Assembly: GCA_902594915.1 (NCBI GenBank)
Contig: CACJOA010000002.1
Coordinates: 62,001-126,000 of the forward strand
Length of the DNA: 64,000 nucleotides
Direction: 5' to 3'
DNA from: an uncultured Pelagibacteraceae bacterium
Lineage (GTDB): Bacteria > Pseudomonadota > Alphaproteobacteria > Pelagibacterales > Pelagibacteraceae
Part shown: positions 56,207 to 64,000 of the stretch, one piece after another
Layout of the letters: the number at the start of each line of letters is the position of its first letter
Numbering within the stretch: position 1 is the stretch's first letter
Notes under the pieces: generated by a model
Database searches by the model: none
Seen by the model: the letters and a program-made list of their open reading frames with translations, nothing else
What the model was told of the DNA's origin: nothing
Program-made: the position numbers and the translations under genes

Positions 56207-58279
56207 ATGTTTAAAATATACAAGAAGGAAATTGAAGTAGCAGGAAAAAAATTAAGTTTAGAGACAGGCAAAATAGCAAGACAAGCTGATGGAGCAATCA
56301 TAGCAAAATGTGGTGAGACTGTTGTTTTAGCTACAGTAGTAGGAGCTAAGAAAGTTAACCCTGAAGTGGACTATTTTCCACTATCAGTTAATTATCAAGA
56401 AAAATATTATGCAGCTGGAAAAATTCCAGGCGGATACTTTAAAAGAGAGGCAAGACCAACAGAGAGTGAAACATTAATTTCAAGATTAATTGATAGACCT
56501 ATTAGGCCGCTGTTTCCAGACGAGTTTAAAAATGAGGTGCAGTTATTACCAACAGTAATCTCCTATGATAAAGAAAATGAAGCTGATATATTGTCAATTA
56601 CGGCTTCATCCGCTGCATTAGCTATTTCAGGAATGCCATTTATGGGTCCAGTAGGAGCTTCTAGAGTTGGATATATTAATGGAAAATATATTTTAAATCC
56701 ATCTAAAGCAGAATTAGAAAAATCAAGTTTAGATTTAGTCGTAGCAGGAACAAAAGAAGCAGTTCTTATGGTTGAGTCTGAGGCCAATGGCCTAACAGAG
56801 GAAGAAATGTTAAATGCAGTCAAATTTGGTCATGAAGGCTTTGTGCCAGTGATTAAAATGATAGAACAACTTGCAAAAGAATGTAGAAAACCTGAGTGGA
56901 CTGTTGAAAAAAAAGACCTTTCGAAAGTAAAGAAAAAACTTGAAGAAAACTTTACAGATGATCTCAAAAAAGCCTTTGCTACAAAAGATAAACAGGATAG
57001 ATCAAATCAAATTTCAGAGATCACTGAAAAAGCAAAAAAACTTTATGAGGAAGATGAAAATTATACTGATCTTGATATTAATAGTCAGCTAAAAAATATT
57101 GAGAAATCTATCGTTAGAACAGACATACTTAAAAATAAAAGTAGAATTGATGGGAGAGGTTTATCAGATGTAAGAGCAATTTCATGTGAAGTTGGTGTTT
57201 TGCCAAGAACACATGGATCTGCTTTATTTACAAGAGGAGAAACACAAGCAATTGTTACAGCTACTTTGGGTACATCTGATGATGAACAAAGGATAGAAAG
57301 TTTAGATGGTCTTCAAAGAGAGCGATTTATGCTTCATTATAATTTTCCACCATTCTCAGTTGGAGAAACTGGAAGAATTGGAACTGGCAGAAGAGAGATA
57401 GGTCACGGTAAATTAGCGTGGAGAGCTATTCACTCCTCATTGCCTTCTAAAGAGAACTTCCCTTATACTTTTAGAGTTGTTTCAGAAATTACTGAGTCTA
57501 ATGGCTCTTCTTCAATGGCAACTGTTTGTGGTACATCATTGGCACTTATGGATGCTGGTGTGCCGATTAAAGAACCAGTTGCAGGTATTGCAATGGGATT
57601 GATCAAAGAAGGTGATGATTTCAGTGTTCTATCAGATATCTTAGGTGATGAAGATCATTTAGGTGATATGGACTTTAAAGTTGCTGGAACTAAAGATGGT
57701 ATAACTTCCCTACAAATGGATATTAAAATCACTGGTATTACATTTGAAATTATGGAAAAAGCTTTAAACCAAGCAAAAGATGGAAGAGTTCATATCTTAG
57801 GTGAAATGAACAAAGCATTATCAGCTTCAAGAGCAGACGTGGGAAAACATACACCAAAAATGGAGAAGATATCTGTAGATAAAAAGGATATTGCTGCTGT
57901 TATTGGAAAAGGTGGTGCAACTATAAGAGAGATAGTTGAAAAATCAGGAGCTAAAGTAGATGTAAATGATGAAGGTGTGGTAACAGTTGCTGCCCCTGAC
58001 GAGGAATCAAGAAACATTGCTATGCAAATGATAAAGGATATTACCGCAAAAGCTGAACTGAATAAAATTTATTCAGGTAAAGTAATGAAGATTATGGAGT
58101 TTGGCGCATTTGTGAATTTCTTAGGAAAACAAGATGGGCTTGTTCATATTTCAGAACTTGCAGATAAAAGAGTTGCAAAAGTTACTGACGTTGTAAAAGA
58201 GGGTGATGAAGTAAAAGTGAAAGTAATTGGTTTTGATAGAGGTAAAGTCAAACTTTCTATGAAACAAGCTGCAGAGTAA
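56207..58279 (+). CDS. pnp: Polynucleotide phosphorylase
   Basis: 690 residues. Two RNase PH domains (first with [23 protein letters not shown]; second with [24 protein letters not shown] and [16 protein letters not shown]), a KH domain ([20 protein letters not shown]) and an S1 domain ([17 protein letters not shown]). It degrades RNA 3'-to-5' by phosphorolysis. The start at 56207 follows several short upstream ATG frames in the 56-bp spacer and has only a weak Shine-Dalgarno. Confidence 0.98.
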   Translation: MFKIYKKEIEVAGKKLSLETGKIARQADGAIIAKCGETVVLATVVGAKKVNPEVDYFPLSVNYQEKYYAAGKIPGGYFKREARPTESETLISRLIDRPIRPLFPDEFKNEVQLLPTVISYDKENEADILSITASSAALAISGMPFMGPVGASRVGYINGKYILNPSKAELEKSSLDLVVAGTKEAVLMVESEANGLTEEEMLNAVKFGHEGFVPVIKMIEQLAKECRKPEWTVEKKDLSKVKKKLEENFTDDLKKAFATKDKQDRSNQISEITEKAKKLYEEDENYTDLDINSQLKNIEKSIVRTDILKNKSRIDGRGLSDVRAISCEVGVLPRTHGSALFTRGETQAIVTATLGTSDDEQRIESLDGLQRERFMLHYNFPPFSVGETGRIGTGRREIGHGKLAWRAIHSSLPSKENFPYTFRVVSEITESNGSSSMATVCGTSLALMDAGVPIKEPVAGIAMGLIKEGDDFSVLSDILGDEDHLGDMDFKVAGTKDGITSLQMDIKITGITFEIMEKALNQAKDGRVHILGEMNKALSASRADVGKHTPKMEKISVDKKDIAAVIGKGGATIREIVEKSGAKVDVNDEGVVTVAAPDEESRNIAMQMIKDITAKAELNKIYSGKVMKIMEFGAFVNFLGKQDGLVHISELADKRVAKVTDVVKEGDEVKVKVIGFDRGKVKLSMKQAAE

Positions 58280-58290
58280 TTCGAATTCGA

Positions 58291-58314
58291 AATAGGGGCT
58301 TATTTGCCCCTATT
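58291..58314. terminator. GC-rich hairpin after pnp
   Basis: AATAGGGGC (58291-58299) pairs with GCCCCTATT (58306-58314) around a 6-base loop. The following T-run is short, so it may stabilise the pnp mRNA end as much as terminate. The stop codon of the convergent DUF4177-like gene lies in the loop and its last codons in the stem. Confidence 0.7.
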
Positions 58315-58569
58315 TATCCACTCCCAAATAAATCTAAAGAAATCTAGGAAGTAATTTATTTTTCTTCTAAAATATAGCTTAACTAATATTTTTGGTTCTT
58401 GATCAACGGGTTCATTGTTGATGAAAAATAACTCCCATCCATTAATAGCCATTTTATCAATGAATTTTTCTTCAGAAATTTTAAGCTCATCTATATCGAA
58501 AACTTTATATTCAAACTGTCGCATAATCATCTCATCTATATTAATAACTTTTTCTTTTGACTGTTTCAT
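58300..58569 (-). CDS. DUF4177-like small protein
   Basis: 89 residues. QFEYKVFDIDELKISEEKFIDKMAINGWELFFI near residues 18-50 (given here as its motif: FEYKV at the start and GWEL after a helix) followed by a final strand LVKLYFRR matches the DUF4177 pattern of a small alpha/beta protein. The function of that family is not known. The last about 20 residues (INYFLDFFRFIWEWINRGK) are aromatic and hydrophobic. ATGs at 58569 and in the MIMRQ segment are both possible. It lies downstream of the HNH gene with a stable hairpin between them. Confidence 0.65.
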   Translation of the reverse strand: MKQSKEKVINIDEMIMRQFEYKVFDIDELKISEEKFIDKMAINGWELFFINNEPVDQEPKILVKLYFRRKINYFLDFFRFIWEWINRGK

Positions 58570-58578
58570 AATGATTTA

Positions 58579-58600
58579 CTTGGCCCTCGAAAGGGCCAAG
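58579..58600 (-). promoter_or_regulatory. Stable UUCG-loop hairpin before the DUF4177-like gene
   Basis: CTTGGCCCT (58579-58587) and its perfect complement (58592-58600) enclose four bases; on the minus strand the loop reads TTCG. It ends 10 bases before the DUF4177-like ATG and follows the HNH gene by 17 bases. With no T-run it is more likely an RNA processing, stability or translation element than a terminator. Confidence 0.6.
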
Positions 58601-58616
58601 AAGGTAACCGAAAGGA

Positions 58617-59051
58617 TTAGTTAACCTTTTTTAAACTTTCGGTTTGTATAATCTCTTTTCCAGAAATTACGTTTATACATTCATGTTGAGTTTGGTGGCA
58701 GTTATGACAAAGACTTTTAAGATCAATTCCAAGCCTTTCCATAAATAATACACCAAAATATTTATTATGGTGTACTACCTCTGCTGGCCTACTACAAAAT
58801 TCACATTCTGATGTTCTAGTCAATTGTGAGTTTCTCCTTTCTTGCCAATGCAAGGATTTTCTGTAATCCTCTTGCAGCATCATTTCAGCAAGAATTTGAC
58901 CATGAAAATTTAGTTCATCAACTAAGTTCCAGTCTTGATTAAAAATTGCCATTTGTCTCTGCCTGTAAATAGAATTAATAATCTCTAGCAATTTATATGT
59001 GTGTAGTTTCTTTTTAGAGTCTTCAAAAGAGACCGTATTATAATTAAACAT
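58617..59051 (-). CDS. HNH-type zinc-site protein (putative endonuclease)
   Basis: 144 residues. A helical N-terminal half (residues about 10-75) is followed by ECEFCSRPAEVVHHNKYFG near residues 82-100 and LCHNCHQTQH near 113-122: a CxxC plus HH plus CxxCH layout typical of HNH nucleases with a structural zinc. No methylase or restriction partner is nearby. A good ribosome binding site (AAAGGA, 5 bases before the ATG) is present. Less AT-biased than its neighbours and outside the conserved core order, it may be acquired. Confidence 0.68.
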   Translation of the reverse strand: MFNYNTVSFEDSKKKLHTYKLLEIINSIYRQRQMAIFNQDWNLVDELNFHGQILAEMMLQEDYRKSLHWQERRNSQLTRTSECEFCSRPAEVVHHNKYFGVLFMERLGIDLKSLCHNCHQTQHECINVISGKEIIQTESLKKVN

Positions 59052-59278
59052 ATTTTTCCTTTTATGTTTGGTTGGAATTTATGACCCAACTTTGTCATTC
59101 CTTTCTTTTGCAGCTCTCTCTGTTTTTATTTTATATAAGGAAAAAAAAATAATTTACAATAACCCAACGTTTGTTGTGGATTAATTTGTATAATTATTTT
59201 CGCTCGTAGATTTTAAAATTATAGATTTAATCAATTGTAAATAGTTTTAAAACTTGGGGATGTAAATATTTGTTTAGT
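59052..59278. other. 227-bp intergenic region between fabI and the HNH gene
   Basis: It must hold the fabI transcript end and the HNH promoter. On the minus strand TTGTAA (59159-59154), an 18-bp spacer and TATAAA (59135-59130) form a plausible promoter, leaving a leader of about 70 bases. That leader contains a GTTGG/CCAAC short hairpin and a 36-codon frame from an ATG near 59095 that overlaps the HNH start out of frame. I see no tRNA or recognisable non-coding RNA. Confidence 0.4.
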
Positions 59279-60064
59279 CTAACTAATATTTTTAGGATCT
59301 GGCATTCCAACCTTGTTATATCCAGCGTCTACGTAGTGAATTTCACCCGTAACACCATTCGCAAGATCGCTTAGTAGATATAATGCTGAATTCCCTACAT
59401 CATGAATATCTACATTTCTTTTTAATAAAGAATGGTCTTCATTCCATTTGTATAAGAATTTTGCATCTCCAATAGCTGATGCAGCTAATGTTTTAATAGG
59501 CCCTGCACTTATCGCATTTACTCTCATACCTTTTGCTCCCAAATCTCTTGCTAAATACTTAACGCTAGATTCAAGCGCAGCCTTACAGACACCCATTACA
59601 TTATAATTCGGAATAGCTTTGTTCGCTTCGTAACTTAACGTGATCAGATTTCCACCTTTTTTCATTATTTTAGAAGCTTCTTTTGCAACTTCGGTAAACG
59701 AAAAGCATGATATTAGCATACTTCGTAAAAAATTTTCTCTGGTCGTATCTAAGTATTCACCCGACAATTCTGATTTATCTGAGAATGCAATTGCATGAAC
59801 CACAAAATCAATTTCTCCCCAATGAGATTTTACATCTTCAAATAATTTTATTACGTCCTCTTTCTTTTCAACATCACAACTAAATGTAACTTTAGAATTC
59901 AATTTTTCTGCTAAAGGAACAACTCTTTTTTTTAAAGCGTCACCTAAATAAGTGAATGCAAGTTCTGCCCCAGCTTCAGCTAGTTTTTGTGAAATACCCC
60001 AAGCGATAGATCTTTCATTGGCAACACCCATGATTAATCCTTTTTTACCTTTCATTAAACTCAT
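59279..60064 (-). CDS. fabI: Enoyl-[acyl-carrier-protein] reductase FabI
   Basis: 261 residues. Short-chain dehydrogenase fold with GKKGLIMGVANERSIAWGIS near residues 5-24 (NADH site), FVVHAIAFSDKSEL, the catalytic Tyr-Lys region NYNVMGVCKAALESSVKYLA near 154-173 and MRVNAISAGPIKTLAASAIGD. It reduces enoyl-ACP at the end of each fatty-acid elongation cycle. It is third in fabA-fabB-fabI, three bases after fabB. Confidence 0.97.
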   Translation of the reverse strand: MSLMKGKKGLIMGVANERSIAWGISQKLAEAGAELAFTYLGDALKKRVVPLAEKLNSKVTFSCDVEKKEDVIKLFEDVKSHWGEIDFVVHAIAFSDKSELSGEYLDTTRENFLRSMLISCFSFTEVAKEASKIMKKGGNLITLSYEANKAIPNYNVMGVCKAALESSVKYLARDLGAKGMRVNAISAGPIKTLAASAIGDAKFLYKWNEDHSLLKRNVDIHDVGNSALYLLSDLANGVTGEIHYVDAGYNKVGMPDPKNIS

Positions 60065-60067
60065 TAC

Positions 60068-61279
60068 TTAAACTTTCTCAAAAACTAAAGCAGCATTTGT
60101 TCCACCAAAACCAAAACTATTTGACATTACAGTGTTCAAAGTTACCCCTGTTTCAGTTTTAGAAACTATTGGAAATTTTTTAGCATCTTCATCCATTTCA
60201 TTAATGTTAGCTGAAGCTGCAATAAAATTATTTTTCATCATTATCAAACAATAGATTGCTTCATGTACTGAGGCAGCTCCTAATGGATGCCCTGATAAAG
60301 ATTTTGTTGAGCTAATTTTAGGAATATTATTTTCAAAAGTATCTTTAACTGCATTTAACTCTGTAATATCTCCAACTGGTGTAGATGTGCCGTGAGTATT
60401 TATATAATCAATTTTATTTTTTGTTGTCGCCATAGCCATTTTCATACACCTTATAGCACCTTCGCCTGATGGTGCTACCATGTCATATCCATCTGATGTT
60501 GCTCCATAACCAGTCAATTCAGCATATATTTTTGCTCCTCGAGCTTTAGCATGTTCATACTCCTCTAGAACTAAAACTCCACCACCACCTGCAATTACAA
60601 AACCATCTCTAGTTTTATCATATGCTCTTGAGGCCGTTTTTGGAGTATCATTATACTTTGATGATAAAGCAGTCATTGCATCAAACATTGCGGTCATTGC
60701 CCAATGAATTTCTTCACTTCCTCCCGCAAATACAATATTTTGTTTACCCATTTGAATTAGTTCCATAGAGTTTCCAATACAGTGTCCGCTAGTTGCACAA
60801 GCCGAGCTCATTGTGTAGTTTGTTCCTTTTATTTTAAACGGTACAGCAAGTGTTGCAGAAGCTGTACTTGCCATCGTTCTAGGAACAATAAATGGTCCCA
60901 TTAATTTTGGAGTTTTAGCTCTAGTTTTGTCAGCTGCCAAGATTACATTTTCAATTGAGGGTCCTCCTGAGCCCATAACAATCCCAGTTTTAAAATCACT
61001 TACTTCTTTTTCTTCCAAGCCAGAGTCTTTAATTGCCTCTTTCATTGCAATATAATTATAAGCTGAGCCAGACCCCATAAACCTTATAGTCTTTCTGTCT
61101 ACATAATCCTCAAGTTTAATATTAGGTTTTCCATGAACATGGCTTTTCAAATTATGTTCTTTGTATTCTTCAGAAAAAGAAATCCCAGATTTTGAGTTTA
61201 AGAGTGACTGGTAAACCTCTTCTTGATTGTTACCTAAACAAGACACTATACCTAAACCTGTAATTACTACTCTTCTCAT
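60068..61279 (-). CDS. fabB: 3-oxoacyl-[acyl-carrier-protein] synthase I FabB
   Basis: 403 residues. [15 protein letters not shown] at the start, active-site Cys in [14 protein letters not shown] near residue 162, and the two catalytic His in [12 protein letters not shown] and [14 protein letters not shown]. The pairing with fabA makes it FabB rather than FabF. It elongates unsaturated intermediates. It overlaps fabA by one base. Confidence 0.97.
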   Translation of the reverse strand: MRRVVITGLGIVSCLGNNQEEVYQSLLNSKSGISFSEEYKEHNLKSHVHGKPNIKLEDYVDRKTIRFMGSGSAYNYIAMKEAIKDSGLEEKEVSDFKTGIVMGSGGPSIENVILAADKTRAKTPKLMGPFIVPRTMASTASATLAVPFKIKGTNYTMSSACATSGHCIGNSMELIQMGKQNIVFAGGSEEIHWAMTAMFDAMTALSSKYNDTPKTASRAYDKTRDGFVIAGGGGVLVLEEYEHAKARGAKIYAELTGYGATSDGYDMVAPSGEGAIRCMKMAMATTKNKIDYINTHGTSTPVGDITELNAVKDTFENNIPKISSTKSLSGHPLGAASVHEAIYCLIMMKNNFIAASANINEMDEDAKKFPIVSKTETGVTLNTVMSNSFGFGGTNAALVFEKV

Positions 61280-61779
61280 TATTTAAAAAGTCCTACCTTT
61301 AAGCTCTCTGCCGAATATATTTTTTTACCATCTGCTATAACCATTCCATTTGCAAGACCCACGGTTGTTCCTCCTGGAGACATAATTTTTTTCATGTCTA
61401 TTTCATACTTAACTAACTTCACATTTTGTAAAACTTCGCCAGTAAATTTTACAGTTCCAACTCCTAAGGCCCTTCCTTTTCCTGGATTTCCAACCCATCC
61501 TAAATAAAAACCCACTAACTGCCACATTGCATCGAGTCCTAGACATCCAGGCATTACTGGATCGTCTTTAAAATGACAATCAAAAAACCAAAGATCATTC
61601 TTAATATCTAGTTCAGCTCTTAAAAATCCTTTTTTAAAAGTTCCTTTATTATCATTAATTTCTGTTATTCTGTCAAACATGAGCATAGGTGGAAGGGGCA
61701 ATTTTGCATTACCTGGGCCGAATAATTCACCATTAGCGCAATTAATTAGTTCATTATATGTAAATGAATTTTTTTTCAT
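61279..61779 (-). CDS. fabA: 3-hydroxydecanoyl-ACP dehydratase/isomerase FabA
   Basis: 166 residues. [15 protein letters not shown] near residues 27-41, [28 protein letters not shown] near 69-96 with the catalytic His and Asp (motif [14 protein letters not shown]), and the C-terminal [13 protein letters not shown]. It introduces the cis double bond for unsaturated fatty acids. First of fabA-fabB-fabI, it diverges from irr; a promoter TTGCCC-N17-TATATT lies at 61847-61819. Confidence 0.97.
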   Translation of the reverse strand: MKKNSFTYNELINCANGELFGPGNAKLPLPPMLMFDRITEINDNKGTFKKGFLRAELDIKNDLWFFDCHFKDDPVMPGCLGLDAMWQLVGFYLGWVGNPGKGRALGVGTVKFTGEVLQNVKLVKYEIDMKKIMSPGGTTVGLANGMVIADGKKIYSAESLKVGLFK

Positions 61780-61818
61780 AAAACAGGTTTCTCTTATTAC
61801 TTGATTTTGATGATTTAT

Positions 61819-61847
61819 AATATACCTTTTACAGTTGTTAAGGGCAA
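61819..61847 (-). promoter_or_regulatory. Promoter of the fabA-fabB-fabI operon
   Basis: On the minus strand TTGCCC (61847-61842), a 17-bp spacer and TATATT (61824-61819), about 32 bases before the expected start of fabA transcription signals and 40 bases before its ATG. It lies inside the region where irr could begin if read from 61801, which argues for a later irr start. Confidence 0.55.
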
Positions 61848-61863
61848 TTTTAGATTATATTAT
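61835..61863 (+). promoter_or_regulatory. Promoter of irr, overlapping the fabA promoter
   Basis: TTGTTA (61835-61840), a 17-bp spacer and TATTAT (61858-61863). Transcription would begin near 61870, a few bases before the GTG at 61873, giving an almost leaderless irr mRNA. Its -35 element lies within the fabA promoter spacer. Confidence 0.5.
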
Positions 61864-61872
61864 ATTTTTGTT

Positions 61873-62271
61873 GTGAAATATATTGAAAAATTAAGAAATT
61901 CTGGATTAAGACCAACAAAACAAAGACTTCAAATATGTGAGGTCTTATTTGGCACAAGAAAAACATTCCATTTTACCATCAATGATCTAGTTAAAAAAAT
62001 TAAAAAACAAATTAATAATAATATTTCACTTGCGACCTTATATAATACTGTGCATGCTTTTGAGAAAAAAGGATACTTAAAACGAATTCCAATTAATTCA
62101 AATCAGACATATTTTGATACAAATATTTCTGAGCATCATCATTTTTATGATTTAAAAGAGGAAAGATTAATTGATCTAGAGAATGCTGATGTCGGGCCAA
62201 TAAATATTAAAAAAAAAATTAATGGAAAAAAAATTAAGTCGGTTGAAGTTCTTGTAAAACTTGAAGATTAA
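61873..62271 (+). CDS. irr: Fur-family regulator Irr (iron/haem response)
   Basis: 132 residues from GTG at 61873; TTG or ATG codons at 61801-61810 would add a poorly conserved hydrophobic leader and overlap the fabA promoter. LRNSGLRPTKQRLQICEVLF near residues 6-25 and SLATLYNTVHAFEKKGYLKRI near 55-75 form the winged helix; SEHHHFYDL near 93-101 carries the HHH haem/metal motif typical of Irr. Irr controls haem synthesis, iron uptake and iron-using enzymes according to haem status. Its place beside fabA is conserved in alphaproteobacteria. Confidence 0.88.
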   Translation: MKYIEKLRNSGLRPTKQRLQICEVLFGTRKTFHFTINDLVKKIKKQINNNISLATLYNTVHAFEKKGYLKRIPINSNQTYFDTNISEHHHFYDLKEERLIDLENADVGPINIKKKINGKKIKSVEVLVKLED

Positions 62272-62279
62272 TATTTGAT

Positions 62280-62294
62280 ATGACATTATGTCAT
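62280..62294. promoter_or_regulatory. 7-1-7 inverted repeat upstream of the katG promoter
   Basis: ATGACAT (62280-62286) and ATGTCAT (62288-62294) are exact complements around a single T, 15 bp before the katG -35 element and just after the irr stop. Its placement suits an activator or second regulator site. No known consensus is recognised. Confidence 0.5.
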
Positions 62295-62309
62295 GATAAG
62301 TTAAATTAT

Positions 62310-62338
62310 TTGACAGCTCTTTAGAATCATTATAAACT
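62310..62338 (+). promoter_or_regulatory. katG promoter with overlapping Irr-box-like operator
   Basis: A perfect TTGACA -35 at 62310-62315 is followed by TAAACT 17 bases later (62333-62338) or TATAAA 15 bases later (62331-62336). Over the spacer and -10 lies TTTAGAA-TCA-TTATAAA (62320-62336), which matches the Irr iron-control element TTTAGAA-N3-TTCTAAA at 13 of 14 arm positions. Irr is encoded immediately upstream, so repression of katG by Irr is a direct prediction. Confidence 0.6.
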
Positions 62339-62358
62339 AAACAGTAAGGAGACAACTT

Positions 62359-64000
62359 ATGAGTACAGAAAGTCATAAAAATAAATTATTTAAATCAGAA
62401 CAACTTAACAAATGTCCAATCACCGGAGCAGGAACTTCTGCAAAGTTTTCTGCTGGTAAAGGTCAAACGAATAGAGATTTTTGGCCGAATAGTTTAAACC
62501 TAAAAATATTAAGTTTACATTCAGAGTTGTCAAATCCAATGGATAAAAAATTTAATTATACCAAAGAATTTAAAAAACTTAACTTTAAGGCCCTTAAAAA
62601 AGATTTAAAAAAATTAATGACCGATTCCCAAGAGTGGTGGCCAGCAGATTATGGTCATTATGGACCATTATTTATTAGGTTGGCGTGGCATGCTGCTGGT
62701 ACTTACAGAACTGGTGATGGAAGAGGTGGGGCCGGTACGGGAAATCAGCGATTTGCACCACTAAACGCTTGGCCAGATAATGTAAATTTAGACAAAGCAA
62801 GGTTATTACTTTGGCCAATTAAAAAAAAGTATGGAAACAAAATATCTTGGGCTGATTTATTCATTTTAGTAGGAAATGTTGCTCTAGATTCCATGGGATT
62901 TAAGACATTTGGATTTGGAGCTGGTAGAAAAGATATTTGGGAACCTGAAGATGATATTTACTGGGGTTCAGAAAAAGAAATGTTAGCTGTAAATAGATAT
63001 AGTGGAGAAAGAGATTTAGAACAGCCACTGGGAGCTTCGCATATGGGTTTGATTTATGTAAACCCGCAAGGACCAGATGCTAACCCTGATCCATTACTTG
63101 CAGCACATGATATAAGAGAGACTTTTGGAAGAATGGCTATGAATGATTATGAAACAGCAGCTTTAGTTGCTGGTGGTCATACTTTTGGTAAGTCACATGG
63201 AGCAGCCCCAGAATCTCATAAAGGACCAGATCCTGAAGCCTCAAGAATACAAGATCAGGCGACAGGGTGGAATAGTAATTACAAATCTGGAAAAGGTGTT
63301 GATACTATAAGTAGTGGTATTGAGGGTGCATGGACTCAGAACCCGATTAAATGGGATATGGGATATTTAGATTGTTTATATGGCCATGAGTGGGAATTAA
63401 CAAAAAGTCCGGCAGGCGCTCACCAATGGACGCCTAAGAAAAATGGGCAAGAGATTAAAATGGTTCCAGATGCCCATGATAAGAATGTATTGCATCCTCC
63501 TATGATGCAAACAACTGATATTTCTCTTAAAGTTGATCCAAGTTACGGTCCAATAACTAAACATTTTCATGAAAATCCAAAAGAATTTCATGATGCATTT
63601 GCAAGAGCTTGGTTTAAATTAACTCATAGGGATATGGGTCCAAAAGCTTGTTATCTTGGTGGCGATGTTCCAAAGGAGGAATTAATTTGGCAAGATCCAA
63701 TAGATAAACCAAAATATAAACTTAAAAAAAAAGATATCAAAAATTTGAAATCTAGAATTTTAAAATCTAAAATTTCTATCTCAGAGTTAGTTTCTACTGC
63801 TTGGGCTTCAGCATCAACTTTTAGAGGTTCAGATAAGAGAGGTGGTGCAAATGGAGCTAGAATAATGTTAGAGCCTCAAAAAAATTGGGATGTCAATAAC
63901 CCAGCTAAATTATCAAAAATCATCTCTAATTTAGCTAAAATTAAGAAACAATTTGATAAGAAAAACAAATGTGTTTCTATGGCTGACCTGATTATTTTGG
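62359..64000 (+). CDS. katG: Catalase-peroxidase KatG, N-terminal part (3' end outside window)
   Basis: The frame is open from ATG 62359 to the window end (547 codons); full KatG has about 720-750. AAGGAG at 62346-62351 is a strong ribosome binding site. The distal haem residues are Arg107, Trp110 and His111 ([10 protein letters not shown]). The Trp-Tyr-Met adduct residues are Trp110, Tyr233 (GLIYVNP) and Met259 ([10 protein letters not shown]), and the proximal His is 274 (VAGGHTFGK). It degrades hydrogen peroxide and needs haem, made in part by hemE/H/G in this window. The second, non-catalytic half begins near residue 430. Confidence 0.97.
   Translation, partial: MSTESHKNKLFKSEQLNKCPITGAGTSAKFSAGKGQTNRDFWPNSLNLKILSLHSELSNPMDKKFNYTKEFKKLNFKALKKDLKKLMTDSQEWWPADYGHYGPLFIRLAWHAAGTYRTGDGRGGAGTGNQRFAPLNAWPDNVNLDKARLLLWPIKKKYGNKISWADLFILVGNVALDSMGFKTFGFGAGRKDIWEPEDDIYWGSEKEMLAVNRYSGERDLEQPLGASHMGLIYVNPQGPDANPDPLLAAHDIRETFGRMAMNDYETAALVAGGHTFGKSHGAAPESHKGPDPEASRIQDQATGWNSNYKSGKGVDTISSGIEGAWTQNPIKWDMGYLDCLYGHEWELTKSPAGAHQWTPKKNGQEIKMVPDAHDKNVLHPPMMQTTDISLKVDPSYGPITKHFHENPKEFHDAFARAWFKLTHRDMGPKACYLGGDVPKEELIWQDPIDKPKYKLKKKDIKNLKSRILKSKISISELVSTAWASASTFRGSDKRGGANGARIMLEPQKNWDVNNPAKLSKIISNLAKIKKQFDKKNKCVSMADLIIL

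Noticed and set aside
59175-59183. DnaA-box-like TGTGGATTA near fabI
   Set aside because: A single copy with one mismatch and no cluster, far from the hemE-side candidate; expected by chance.
1-64000. tRNA or rRNA genes, CRISPR arrays, insertion sequences, prophage or integrase genes
   Set aside because: I looked in the spacers for cloverleaf, array or terminal-repeat patterns and for transposase or integrase motifs in the frames and saw none; spacers are mostly too short to hold RNA genes.

Overview
The window is a chromosomal segment of a very AT-rich, highly compacted alphaproteobacterium. Gene content, gene order, lysine/asparagine/isoleucine-rich proteins and minimal spacers point to the SAR11 clade (Candidatus Pelagibacter or a close relative); this placement is inference from the sequence, not a database match. 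I count about 70 protein genes. No tRNA, rRNA, CRISPR array, insertion sequence or prophage is visible, and no gene-free stretch exceeds about 280 bp.

Layout. Positions 1-20.9 kb hold the alphaproteobacterial origin neighbourhood: hslVU; a minus-strand set (TimA-like, Smr, sulfotransferase); fxsA-secB; the minus-strand set ppsR-maf-aroE-coaE-dnaQ; a 280-bp gene-free, extremely AT-rich segment with DnaA-box-like 9-mers (candidate oriC, 7838-8117); hemE-hemH-hemG; rho; a TPR-sulfotransferase; then mnmE-mnmG-rsmG-parA-parB with a parS site inside rsmG, and DUF3576-leuS-lptE-holA on the minus strand. From 24 to 27.6 kb come a major porin with a strong terminator, then a tightly interlocked set (ThiE-like, YggS, L,D-transpeptidase, winged-helix regulator, a 39-aa ArfA-like protein) in which divergent start codons and convergent stop codons overlap. 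From 27.6 to 34.6 kb a long minus-strand run carries grpE-dnaK-dnaJ, a small membrane protein, dapB, nth, a PfkB kinase and a 2-oxoglutarate oxygenase. From 34.6 to 45.4 kb lie rdgB, an LpoA-like lipoprotein/binding protein, rsmI, a BON lipoprotein, maeB, murJ, trpS, a NifU/Nfu protein, a Bax-like glucosaminidase and a polysaccharide deacetylase. From 45.3 to 58.3 kb lies the translation/RNA superoperon tsaB-fur-miaB-phoH-ybeY-lnt-metK / nusA-infB-rbfA-rpsO-pnp. From 58.3 kb on: a DUF4177-like and an HNH-type gene, fabA-fabB-fabI, irr, and katG running off the end.

How it works together. The left third combines replication initiation (oriC), segregation (parABS), polymerase subunits (dnaQ, holA), haem synthesis and tRNA U34 modification. 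The right part combines ribosome biogenesis, RNA decay, SAM supply and unsaturated fatty-acid synthesis with iron/haem-responsive regulation (Irr). The most interesting non-coding signals are the oriC boxes, the parS site inside rsmG, a near-consensus Irr box overlapping the katG promoter next to irr, overlapping irr/fabA promoters, a promoter-terminator pair in front of nusA, a long inverted repeat in front of rho, and terminator hairpins that double as the last codons of convergent genes. Several genes usual for these operons (rimP, ylxR, truB, corC, trmB) are absent from their expected places, consistent with genome streamlining.
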